Below, piece after piece: positions 24,470-32,487 of a stretch of 64,000 nucleotides of DNA. A model generated the notes under the pieces. It searched no databases and had not been told where the DNA came from. It was given only the letters and a program-made list of their open reading frames with translations. The position numbers were made by a program, and so were the translations under genes. Position 1 is the stretch's first letter. The number at the start of each line of letters is the position of its first letter. This stretch comes from Nanosyncoccus sp963544575 (lineage in GTDB: Bacteria > Patescibacteriota > Saccharimonadia > Saccharimonadales > Saccharimonadaceae): assembly GCA_963544575.1 (NCBI GenBank), contig CAUUFZ010000001.1, forward strand, positions 62,001-126,000, in the 5' to 3' direction.

Positions 24470-25366
24470 ATGAATAACGAAATTAAACTCACAGAACGTC
24501 AAAAACTCATCCTCTTCGCGATTATCGAGGAGTATGCTGATGTTGCCACCCCTGTTGGCAGTGTTACTTTAGCTAAATTATTCAATGTTTCTTCTGCCAC
24601 CATTCGCTCAGAAATGGCACGTCTCGAAGAGCTTGGTTATATCACCTCGCCACATACTTCGGCCGGCCGCATTCCGACTGACTATGGTTATCGCTATTAT
24701 GTAAATTCACTTTCATCTAGTCCTCATCTGGGGAATTGTATGGAAGCTGACACTCAGGATTCTGCCGCCTTTGATTCTGAGTCGAAAAAGTCAGCTTCAG
24801 ATTCTATCTTAACTTCTGATGAATCTGCAGAAGCTCTCGAAATTATTGATTCGATTTTTAATCGTTGGCTCAATCTTTCTCCCCTCAAGGCTCTCGGCAG
24901 TGGGGAAGAAAACGAGGGCCGTCGTAGCCTTCACGCTTTGGAGGTTCGTATTAATGCTCAGGAACGTGCGGATTTTGCTATTCGCTCGGCCGTCGATATG
25001 TTAGTTGAGTTAACCGGTAATCTCGGTCTTGCTACCATTGGTAACCAGCTTTATTATTCTGGTATTTCCAAGCTTTTCTCTCAGCCAGAATTTGTTGATT
25101 ATGAACGTATCCAGGCAGTATCGAAGCTGCTTGATAATCTCGAGCCATGGCTCCACGAGGCTAAGCCGGGTGAACCACTGAATATTTTCATTGGTCACGA
25201 AAATCCTATCGGCAAAAACTCAGATGCCTCACTCATTATCAGTAAATTCCGTTCGCCATATTCAGATGATAGTTATATCGGTGTGCTCGGGCCTACCCGT
25301 CAAAATTATGCTAAAATCATGAGCCTAGTCCGCCATGCCGGTCGCTATTTGGAAAACACTTTGTAA
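24470..25366 (+). CDS. hrcA: Heat-inducible transcription repressor HrcA
   Basis: The 298-aa repressor binds CIRCE sites and is released on heat stress. It has the N-terminal winged helix (LTERQKLILFAIIEEYADVA, then SATIRSEMARLEELGYI and SPHTSAGRIPTDYGYR) and a C-terminal GAF-like domain ending in VLGPTRQNYAKIMSLV. Start at MNNEIKLT by homology; the upstream in-frame region belongs to the operator. A perfect CIRCE lies in its promoter, and a second near-perfect one precedes clpC. grpE follows 9 bp downstream; dnaK and dnaJ, often next in this operon, are not here. Confidence 0.96.
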   Translation: MNNEIKLTERQKLILFAIIEEYADVATPVGSVTLAKLFNVSSATIRSEMARLEELGYITSPHTSAGRIPTDYGYRYYVNSLSSSPHLGNCMEADTQDSAAFDSESKKSASDSILTSDESAEALEIIDSIFNRWLNLSPLKALGSGEENEGRRSLHALEVRINAQERADFAIRSAVDMLVELTGNLGLATIGNQLYYSGISKLFSQPEFVDYERIQAVSKLLDNLEPWLHEAKPGEPLNIFIGHENPIGKNSDASLIISKFRSPYSDDSYIGVLGPTRQNYAKIMSLVRHAGRYLENTL

Positions 25367-25375
25367 GGAGAAAAT

Positions 25376-25927
25376 ATGTCAAAACCACAAGATGATAAGT
25401 CAAATTTTAATTTCGAAAATTCTGAAGCTGAGAATCTAAATCAAGCTAGTCCAGAAGTGAATTTTTCGGATAATCTTGATCAATCTGCTGAACCTATCTC
25501 TGCAGAATTCGCCAATCTAAAGCAGCAAAATGCTGAATTTTTGCTCGATCTCCAGCGTACGCGCGCGGATTTTGAAAACTTCCGCAAGCAGGTCGAAATG
25601 CAACGCGAGCAGGCCAAGAAAACCGCTACTCATAGCACTATTTTGAAATTTATCCCGCTGATTGATGATATGGGTCGTGCTATCTCTGCTCACTCGGAAG
25701 CACTTTCTCCCGTTCAAAAAACCCTTGAAAAGACTATGAAATCCCTCGGTCTCGAAAAAATTGATGCCAATCCAGGCACAATCTTTAATCCCGAGCTTCA
25801 CAATGCTATCTCTATGGAAGAAGGCGAAGGTGACCAGGAAGTTATCGCTGAAGAACTGATTCCAGGCTATCTCTACCAAGGTGAAGTTTTACGTACTGCC
25901 ATGGTTAAAGTTACTCACCAGGCCTAA
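25376..25927 (+). CDS. grpE: GrpE nucleotide exchange factor
   Basis: The 183-aa protein exchanges ADP on DnaK. It has a disordered acidic N-terminus, a long coiled coil (FLLDLQRTRADFENFRKQVE), and the C-terminal beta domain with NPELHNAI, YLYQGEVLR and AMVKVTH. TAAGGAG lies 7 nt before the ATG. It is co-transcribed with hrcA under CIRCE control. Instead of dnaK, a 13-bp tandem repeat follows the stop codon. Confidence 0.95.
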   Translation: MSKPQDDKSNFNFENSEAENLNQASPEVNFSDNLDQSAEPISAEFANLKQQNAEFLLDLQRTRADFENFRKQVEMQREQAKKTATHSTILKFIPLIDDMGRAISAHSEALSPVQKTLEKTMKSLGLEKIDANPGTIFNPELHNAISMEEGEGDQEVIAEELIPGYLYQGEVLRTAMVKVTHQA

Positions 25928-25947
25928 ATCATTTAGAAAATTCATTG

Positions 25948-26064
25948 AGTCGTTTCTTTGGTTCGTGCCTTTGATTCGTGACTTTGGCCCATGATTTTGG
26001 GTCGTGTCTCTGACTCGTGCCTCTGATCCGTGCCTTTGCTCAGTTTCTTTGAGTCGTGTCTCCG
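25948..26064. repeat. Nine 13-bp degenerate tandem repeats after grpE
   Basis: From 25948 to 26064 the sequence divides without a gap into nine 13-bp units; the consensus is NNTCGTGCCTTTG, every unit ends in G at the same place, and eight of nine end in TTTG, TCTG or similar. On the minus strand a 61-codon frame crosses it, but 13 is not a multiple of three and no start signals are seen, so it looks non-coding. Confidence 0.85.
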
Positions 26065-26108
26065 CCCGGCTCAATTTTTTGCGCCAAAAAATCTCTTAAC
26101 GCTTATGC

Positions 26109-26114
26109 TATAAT
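26109..26114 (+). promoter_or_regulatory. -10 box of the phosphoketolase genes
   Basis: TATAAT in the extended TATGCTATAAT form ends 7 nt before the ATG at 26122, predicting a leaderless mRNA. Confidence 0.75.
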
Positions 26115-26121
26115 ATTTAAT

Positions 26122-27183
26122 ATGTATAGTGGTGAGCGCTTTATCAATTTAGATAATTTATTAGCTAGGGTCCGTTTTTGCAATTACTTGACGGTTGCCC
26201 AAATCTTCTTGCAGGATAATTTTCTCCTAGAAACTCCCTTGAAACCTGCCGATGTTAAGCCGCGCCTACTCGGTCACTGGGGTACTTGTCCAGGGATTAA
26301 TCTGGTTTACGCTGCGCTAAGGGCTTATTTTGGCCAGCGCGACTTTACCTTTGTTTTGGGTCCAGGCCATGGTTTTCCTGCGCTCCAGGCTAACCTGTTT
26401 TATGATGGGGAATTAGCCAAGGTTGATCCTACGCTCTCTCGTGATTATGCTGGTCTTAAAATCGTTTCCAAGATGTTTTCTCGCATTGGCGGCTTTCCGT
26501 CTCATGCTAGCCCGGTCACCCCAGGTGTGATTTGTGAAGGCGGCGAACTCGGTTATTCACTCGCCACCGCTTATGGTTCCGTACTCAATCGCGCTAATCA
26601 CACTACGGTAGCTCTCATCGGTGATGGTGAATTTGAAACCGCCACCATGCTTGGTAGTCTCAATCTTAATCGTTTGTTGCTCAGCGAATCAAATGGTCGG
26701 GTTTTGCCGATTTTACATCTCAATGGTTATAAAATCTCTGCTCCAACCGTCGCCAGTCGTCGTTCCGAACATGAGCTAAAAGAGTTAATCCGTGGTTTCG
26801 GTTATACGCCAATTCTAGTCAAAGAAACGCTTTCCGAAACCTATGAAGAATTTGGCAAGAAGTTTAATACCTCCGCCAATTTTACTCCTGAGCTTGATGA
26901 AAAATTGCAAAAAAATCTCTTAGAAAATTTACTGCAAGCGCTCTTCCAAGCGGAATCCACTGAAAATCCACCATTCATTATCTTTGCCTCCGAAAAGGGT
27001 CTCACCGGTCCTCGCCAAGCTGAAGGTATGAAAGTGCGTGATAATTTTAAATCTCATCAGGTACCACTTCCAAATGCTAAAACTGATGAAACTGAACTTA
27101 AAATGCTCGAAAAATGGCTCAAAACTTATCGTTTCAATGAACTATTTGATCAAGAGAAAGGATTTTTAATTCATGAAAACTAA
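26122..27183 (+). CDS. Phosphoketolase, N-terminal half as a separate gene
   Basis: The 353-aa protein matches the thiamine-diphosphate-binding N-terminal domain of xylulose-5-phosphate/fructose-6-phosphate phosphoketolase, which makes acetyl phosphate. Signatures are GHWGTCPGINLVYAAL (about residue 52), GPGHGFPALQAN, GGFPSHASPVTPG, EGGELGYSLATAYG, IGDGEFET and LPILHLNGYKIS. It stops after the segment that in whole enzymes leads into the linker (LEKWLKTYRFNELFD). The rest of the enzyme is encoded by the next gene, which overlaps by 11 bp in another frame and has its own ribosome site. The start is placed by the -10 box. Confidence 0.9.
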   Translation: MYSGERFINLDNLLARVRFCNYLTVAQIFLQDNFLLETPLKPADVKPRLLGHWGTCPGINLVYAALRAYFGQRDFTFVLGPGHGFPALQANLFYDGELAKVDPTLSRDYAGLKIVSKMFSRIGGFPSHASPVTPGVICEGGELGYSLATAYGSVLNRANHTTVALIGDGEFETATMLGSLNLNRLLLSESNGRVLPILHLNGYKISAPTVASRRSEHELKELIRGFGYTPILVKETLSETYEEFGKKFNTSANFTPELDEKLQKNLLENLLQALFQAESTENPPFIIFASEKGLTGPRQAEGMKVRDNFKSHQVPLPNAKTDETELKMLEKWLKTYRFNELFDQEKGFLIHEN

Positions 27184-28348
27184 ATCTCCCGCCAAGGCTT
27201 TTGGTGCTTTGCTTTCTGAAAAAATGCAAAGCGACCCAGATTTTTATCTCTTTTCTCCTGATGAAACCACTAGTAATAAAATTGATGCTGTTTACGACCA
27301 GACTACCCGCGCCTGGGGCGACCTGGCTATCGAAAAATGGGATATGCCAGAATCTGCTACTGGACGTATTGTGGAGCTTCTTTCGGAAAATGTACTCTTT
27401 TCTACTATGGTCGGCCACTTAATGACCGGAAAAGATGCTTTGATGACCAGCTACGAAGCTTTCTTTTCAATCATCCTTTCACAAATTATCCAACACCTAA
27501 AGTTTCTCGAACAGGCCGAAGCTGTCTCTTGGCAAAAGTCTTATCCTTCCGCCAATCTTCTCAGTACCAGTACTTGTTGGCGTCAGGACCACAATGGCTT
27601 TTCTCATCAATCACCAATCCTTCTCTCTGCCTTGCTCGCTCGTCCAGGGCATCACGTCTCTTGTCTCTTTCCGCTCGATGCTGAAAGTGTGAAACCATGT
27701 TTCCATTATCTATTTGAGCGCCAAAATCAAGTCAATTTGGTTACTCTCAATAAGACCGAACAGCCAGTCTTTCTAAACGAAAAACAAGCCGAACTTTGTT
27801 TTAAGCGAGGTATTTGCTTCTTCGACACCACCAAGTTAAATGGTTCGCTTCAGGCTCTTGATACCTCTGAAATTCCAGAGTATGATTACATTTTTGTCGC
27901 GGCTGGCGATATTAGTTTTAATGAATCTTATCAGGCGGTGAAGCAGCTTCAGCAGGATTTACCAAAGCTAAAAATTGGTCTTGCCTATATTTCTGCCCTC
28001 ACCTACGCTGGTATCGGTTTTGCCGACCAAACGCTTCAAAACTCAGATTTTAATCAGATGTTTGGTTCCAGTGCGAAAATTATTGCGAACTTTCATGGCT
28101 ACCCACATGATTTAAAAAATATTTTAGCTAACTACACTAATCCAAAGCGTATTCTAGCTTATGGTTACGAGGAGCAGGGAAGTACAGTTACGCCATTTGC
28201 TATGCTGGCTATGAACCGAACCTCTCGCTTTCATCTGATGCTCGATGTCGCTAAATCTGAAAAGGCTACCAGCCTCCTTGATAAATATCAATCTGAAATT
28301 GATCAGCGTATGGTCTATGCTTTGGAATATGGCGAAGATCAAGAATAA
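27173..28348 (+). CDS. Phosphoketolase, C-terminal half as a separate gene
   Basis: The 391-aa protein matches the middle (pyrimidine-binding) and C-terminal domains of phosphoketolase: FYLFSPDETTSNKIDAV, the catalytic-Glu region ELLSEN, TGKDALMTSYEAF and the signature WRQDHNGFSHQSP. With its upstream partner the total is 744 residues against about 790-820 for one-chain enzymes; the loss is in the linker. An AAAGGA site lies 10 nt before its ATG, inside the first gene, so the two would be made together and form a heteromer, as in split transketolases. The C-terminus is close to the usual length. Confidence 0.9.
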   Translation: MKTKSPAKAFGALLSEKMQSDPDFYLFSPDETTSNKIDAVYDQTTRAWGDLAIEKWDMPESATGRIVELLSENVLFSTMVGHLMTGKDALMTSYEAFFSIILSQIIQHLKFLEQAEAVSWQKSYPSANLLSTSTCWRQDHNGFSHQSPILLSALLARPGHHVSCLFPLDAESVKPCFHYLFERQNQVNLVTLNKTEQPVFLNEKQAELCFKRGICFFDTTKLNGSLQALDTSEIPEYDYIFVAAGDISFNESYQAVKQLQQDLPKLKIGLAYISALTYAGIGFADQTLQNSDFNQMFGSSAKIIANFHGYPHDLKNILANYTNPKRILAYGYEEQGSTVTPFAMLAMNRTSRFHLMLDVAKSEKATSLLDKYQSEIDQRMVYALEYGEDQE

Positions 28349-28393
28349 CCCACAAGAATTACATTAATTATTTGTAGTAATTATCGAATCACT

Positions 28394-28421
28394 AAAAATA
28401 GCCCACGCGGGGCTATTTTTT
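28394..28421. terminator. Bidirectional terminator after phosphoketolase
   Basis: AAAAATAGCCC and GGGGCTATTTTTT form a stem with a 4-nt loop, serving both the phosphoketolase genes and the convergent PIN-TRAM gene. Confidence 0.85.
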
Positions 28422-29154
28422 ATGACTTCTTCTTTAGGAACGGCTTACGTATTCGCTTCTGTTTTTCAGGTGCTAGCTTAGCAAACATCATGCGCCCAGA
28501 ATTAGTTTGCAGGAATTTTTCAAACATTACATCCACTGAATCGCCAATTTTATCGCTGGCATTATCTACTACCACCATCATGCCGTCTGGAAGATAGCCT
28601 ACACCTTGTTTTGGATTACTACCAGTACTAGTAATCTTCAAAGTAAAGCATTCACCTGGTAGATATTCAGAGCGTAGTTCCACTACAAGCTCATTAATGT
28701 TGAGAACATCAATATTCATCGTCGAAGCTACTTTGCCAAGATTGTAATCAATCGTCATAATCGAGCCGCGATTCTCTTCAGCTAGTTGCAAAAGTCTTTC
28801 GTCTACTGGCGTACGATCCAGTTCGTCCTTCAGAATTACCACATCCGTCGAAGGGATACGTTCAAGTTCTGAGACTACATCCAGTCCAAATCTTGCTCGC
28901 GTGCGTTTTTCACTGTCTTTTCCATCAGCGAGTAGTTGCATTTCATGAATTACACTACGTGGGATAATTAAAATCCCGCCTAAGAATCCAGTTTGTGCCA
29001 CTTTTAATACACGTCCATCCATCAAAGCCGATGAATCGACATAAATTTTTCGTTTTTGGCCAAAATAATTAAAGCTCTTCTTGAAAGAACGGTAGGCAAG
29101 AAAGCTAGTTTCAATTAAGATGAGGCCATGAACGATTAAAGAAATAATTTCCAT
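28420..29154 (-). CDS. Membrane-anchored PIN-TRAM domain protein (YacL-like)
   Basis: The 244-aa product has one N-terminal hydrophobic helix, a PIN ribonuclease domain (residues about 36-150) with acidic residues in YVDSSALMDGR, VDERLLQLAEEN and MTIDYNLGK, and a C-terminal TRAM RNA-binding domain (YLPGECFTLKI, GVGYLPDGMMVVVD). Such proteins resemble B. subtilis YacL and are probably membrane-bound RNases or RNA-binding factors. The tail is strongly basic (KQKRIRKPFLKKKS). An AAAGG site precedes the ATG. Confidence 0.9.
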   Translation of the reverse strand: MEIISLIVHGLILIETSFLAYRSFKKSFNYFGQKRKIYVDSSALMDGRVLKVAQTGFLGGILIIPRSVIHEMQLLADGKDSEKRTRARFGLDVVSELERIPSTDVVILKDELDRTPVDERLLQLAEENRGSIMTIDYNLGKVASTMNIDVLNINELVVELRSEYLPGECFTLKITSTGSNPKQGVGYLPDGMMVVVDNASDKIGDSVDVMFEKFLQTNSGRMMFAKLAPEKQKRIRKPFLKKKS

Positions 29155-29297
29155 AAAACCTTTCTTATTATGTTAAAAAATATCTAAGCACATCCCCCTC
29201 GGTATCCGAAGCTATTGTATCACCGATTAAGAAATAATACCAAAAAATCTTATGTAATTTTTACTATCCAAAAATTTCATAATTTTCTGCCTAAAGG

Positions 29298-29326
29298 TTC
29301 TAGCTCCATAATAAATGGAGCTAGAA
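29298..29326. terminator. Strong hairpin after the PBP gene
   Basis: TTCTAGCTCCAT and ATGGAGCTAGAA form a perfect 12-bp stem with a 5-nt loop. A long T run is absent, so termination is probable but not certain. The rest of the 194-bp gap (29155-29348) shows no gene. Confidence 0.6.
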
Positions 29327-29348
29327 TTCATTAAGCTTTAAACTCAGT

Positions 29349-32300
29349 TTACGAGCCTAATTTATTAGTAACGGTGCTACCAGCGCGATCTTTTAATGTT
29401 ACTACGATAGAAGTTTCACTTCCGGTCATCGTATAAGTTGTAGTATTGTCGCCAGCTTGGGCGGTTCCAGAAGCTACTACTGTGCCATCTACGGAGACCG
29501 TGTAGCTGTCTAATTGTTCAGAACCTGCTTTTGCTTCAAACTTCAGTACCGAGCCACTGTTAATCGTACTATTTTTAATCCTTACCGTAGGTGCACGATA
29601 GGAACAGTCATCTGTGGTGAATGGGTCATAGCCGTCAGCAGATTTGGCAAAGCTCTTATTTTTCGAAATTGGATCAATGGTAAAGCTGATATCTACTTCT
29701 TCGATTAAGCTTGGGTCAGTACAATCAGAAGCTTTGTGTTTGTTGATGCGGTTAAACTTCATTTTTTCAGTCTGAGCACCCGAGGTCTTATTATTGAACC
29801 AACTTGGGAAAATATCAGTAATTCCACTTACGGTTAGGGTTTGAATTCCAGCTGGTTTTTGGATCTTATCTCCAGACTTCCACTTGCCGGCATTGGCATA
29901 AACGTCTTTATGTACTGGTTCCATGTAATCGTTGACTACGCGACGCACGATTGTGTTTGAAGAGTTTGTTAAGCCGCGACCATCGTGGTTGCCATTCCAG
30001 ACCACTGTTGCCACCACTGGTGAATAAGAGGCAGTGAGCGAGTCTTTCGTTACGGTCGAATCATTGGTAGTGGTTGTACCAGTTTTGGTAGCAGTCCAAA
30101 CTCCAGGCACCACAAAACCGAATGACGCACCTAAACTTCCGAAGACCATTGAACGAGCAGAGGTATCACTGAGAATATCGGAAATCATGTAAGCGGCCTG
30201 AGAATCAAGTACACGATTACCAGAGGTATCTTCCCATTTTTCGAGTACATCACCTGAACCGTTTTTGATTTCTAGGATGTATGAAAGTGGTTTATATACA
30301 CCACCACGAGCCAGGGAAGCATAAGTATTCGCGTGCTCAACCAGTTTAACGGTACAACCCGAACCAATCGCGATCGAGAGGCCACCAGAAGTATCTGTAC
30401 AATAGGACAAATCACCTAAGTCATGTGCAGTCTTAATGCTATCTTCGATACCGTTGATGTAGAGGGCTTTTACAGCTGGAATATTCAAAGAGTTGGCCAA
30501 GGCTTTGCGAATTGAGGTATTACCATAGAAAGCTCCGGTATAGTTACGCAATTTACAGTTACCAGTAAAGCCAGCACAATAGAAATTATCGATATTTTCA
30601 TCTTTCAAAATCGAGCCAGCACCATAGTTCACCCCTTCACGCTGTTTGAAGAGTGGAGCGTAGTCCAAAATTGGCTTAATTGAAGAACCTGGTTCGAGTA
30701 GTGAAGTGGAAGCGTTTACTTCGCCGTATACTGGTTTATTCCAGTCAGCAGAACCTACCATTGCAATCACTTGTCCGGTTTCCACATCGACAGAAGAGAG
30801 GGAAATATTGTCACTACCATTCTGGTACATCAATGCAGAACCGTTAGCTACTGCCTTTTCGGCATATTCCTGAGCCTTCAAATCTAGGCTAGTCTTGATT
30901 GTGAAACCACCTGCGCGCATCGTCTTCACGCCATATTTTTCCTCTAGCTGGCGCTTCACTTCAAGCACGAAATGAGGAGCCTTAATGCCAGTATAACGGC
31001 TAGATTCTGGCTGGATCGACTCAAGAACTTTTTCTTCTTTGGCCGCTTTAGCTTGCTCTTCAGTGATATACCCCATCTTTACCATCACGTCGAGAGTCTT
31101 GTGTTGACGTTCAATCAGGGATTTATTGTAAGCAGTATTATATGGGCTAAGTAAAGCCGGGTTATTCGGAATTGAAGCGAGCAATGCTGATTCACCGAGG
31201 GTCAAATCTTTAGCTGATTTTTTGAAATAAGCCTGTGCCGCACTTTCTACCCCGTTACGACGACCACCATAAGGCGATTCATTGAGGTACATGGTAATGA
31301 TTTGCTCTTTCGAATACATCTTCTCGACCTCGAGCGCCAAAATCATTTCCTTAATCTTACGAGGTAAGCCAGAGACTGTACGGTTGCCGGCTTCGTTTGC
31401 AAAATAAACCTGCTTAATTAGCTGCTGAGTTAAAGTCGAACCACCCTGCACACCACGACCAGTTACAGTTGAAAGTGCTGCACGAATCAAGGCTGAGAAA
31501 TTCACGCCTGGGTGATTATAAAAATCACGGTCTTCAATGGCTACCGTCGCTTGGCGCATATAGGTAGAGATATTATCCCCATCTACCACCAGACGATAAT
31601 CACCGTCACCCTTGTCTTCCCAGAGGGTTTGGCCGTTACGATCAAGATATATATTAACTGTACCTGTAATTTTCATTTGGTCAAGGCGAATTTCATCCAA
31701 GTCTTTCTTAAAGTAAAGGAATAAACCACCCACGGCAATAATCGCAAGCAAAAACATCGCGGCGCCAAATTTCAAAACCATAAACAAACCCTTCTTCGAG
31801 AAGAGAGTGCGAATTACGCGTTTTGGCGCAAGTTTAGCAAAGAAGCGCTTGACCGGTTCTTTTGGTAGCTTAGCTAATTCTTCCGCTTCGCGTCTTGCCT
31901 TAGCCTCCTGCTTCATTTTATTTTTGTAAACCAAGCTAGAATAGACATTCATCTTACGATCACTCTTTATAAAAGGTGATTTTCTTGGTGCCTTTGGTTT
32001 ATCCTTGCTATTTTTTGCCGAAGTTTTATTCATTTCCTTGGATTCTATAACTAAATTAACATTATTGCTTTGTGCTTTTATTGTAGCATTTTCTGTTGGT
32101 TTTGGGGTATTCTCCTCGTGCAATTTAGTTTCGGTTTTTAAGTTGGATATCCCACCTAGTGGAAGATTTTTTTCTCTGTTATTAGCAAAATTTTTTTCAT
32201 CGCGACTCGTTAAATATTGTTTCATCGGTGTAGCCTCGCGCTTCATTGGTTGACGTAGTTTTTCGCCTGGAGAAACTAATTTTACCGGCTGCTTATTCGT

Positions 32301-32423
32301 TACAAAACGAGAAGTATTTTTGCCCGACAAAAATTCGTGCATGGAATTAGTTTTATTCGCCGCAGTTTGTTTAGAATTATTTTTTATGTTCGCACTTTTT
32401 GAATTGGATTTTGAGTCTGTCAC
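29349..32423 (-). CDS. Bifunctional penicillin-binding protein 1A/1B type
   Basis: The 1024-aa protein polymerises and cross-links peptidoglycan. A long disordered cytoplasmic N-terminus (about 215 residues, Lys/Asn/Ser-rich) precedes a transmembrane helix near 216-238. The glycosyltransferase GT51 domain has AIEDRDFYNHPGVN, QGGSTLTQQLIKQ and YLNESPYGGRRNGVESAAQAYF. The transpeptidase has the Ser motif GSSIKP near 577, SLN and KTGTT near 779. The C-terminal 200 residues contain a Pro/Thr-rich region and an Ig-like or PASTA-like tail. Of two GTG starts (32435, 32423) the second has a GGAGG site at proper distance. Confidence 0.95.
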   Translation of the reverse strand: MTDSKSNSKSANIKNNSKQTAANKTNSMHEFLSGKNTSRFVTNKQPVKLVSPGEKLRQPMKREATPMKQYLTSRDEKNFANNREKNLPLGGISNLKTETKLHEENTPKPTENATIKAQSNNVNLVIESKEMNKTSAKNSKDKPKAPRKSPFIKSDRKMNVYSSLVYKNKMKQEAKARREAEELAKLPKEPVKRFFAKLAPKRVIRTLFSKKGLFMVLKFGAAMFLLAIIAVGGLFLYFKKDLDEIRLDQMKITGTVNIYLDRNGQTLWEDKGDGDYRLVVDGDNISTYMRQATVAIEDRDFYNHPGVNFSALIRAALSTVTGRGVQGGSTLTQQLIKQVYFANEAGNRTVSGLPRKIKEMILALEVEKMYSKEQIITMYLNESPYGGRRNGVESAAQAYFKKSAKDLTLGESALLASIPNNPALLSPYNTAYNKSLIERQHKTLDVMVKMGYITEEQAKAAKEEKVLESIQPESSRYTGIKAPHFVLEVKRQLEEKYGVKTMRAGGFTIKTSLDLKAQEYAEKAVANGSALMYQNGSDNISLSSVDVETGQVIAMVGSADWNKPVYGEVNASTSLLEPGSSIKPILDYAPLFKQREGVNYGAGSILKDENIDNFYCAGFTGNCKLRNYTGAFYGNTSIRKALANSLNIPAVKALYINGIEDSIKTAHDLGDLSYCTDTSGGLSIAIGSGCTVKLVEHANTYASLARGGVYKPLSYILEIKNGSGDVLEKWEDTSGNRVLDSQAAYMISDILSDTSARSMVFGSLGASFGFVVPGVWTATKTGTTTTNDSTVTKDSLTASYSPVVATVVWNGNHDGRGLTNSSNTIVRRVVNDYMEPVHKDVYANAGKWKSGDKIQKPAGIQTLTVSGITDIFPSWFNNKTSGAQTEKMKFNRINKHKASDCTDPSLIEEVDISFTIDPISKNKSFAKSADGYDPFTTDDCSYRAPTVRIKNSTINSGSVLKFEAKAGSEQLDSYTVSVDGTVVASGTAQAGDNTTTYTMTGSETSIVVTLKDRAGSTVTNKLGS

Positions 32424-32475
32424 GCAGCCCTCCACTTATTTGTTCAGAATTTAATTATAACACAAGAAAAAATGT

Positions 32476-32481
32476 TAAAAT
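32476..32481 (+). promoter_or_regulatory. -10 box of tyrS
   Basis: TAAAAT ends 6 nt before the tyrS ATG; no Shine-Dalgarno is present, predicting a leaderless mRNA. Confidence 0.65.
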
Positions 32482-32487
32482 ATACTT

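Noticed and set aside
25948..26064. CRISPR array
   Set aside because: Units are 13 bp, contiguous and without spacers; no cas genes are present.
25889..26074. 61-aa minus-strand ORF over the 13-bp repeats
   Set aside because: No start signal; the 13-bp period shifts frame every unit, so no repeated peptide results.
27160..27185. Phosphoketolase split as a sequencing frameshift
   Set aside because: The second gene has its own ribosome site and start, and the linker is missing in both frames rather than shifted.
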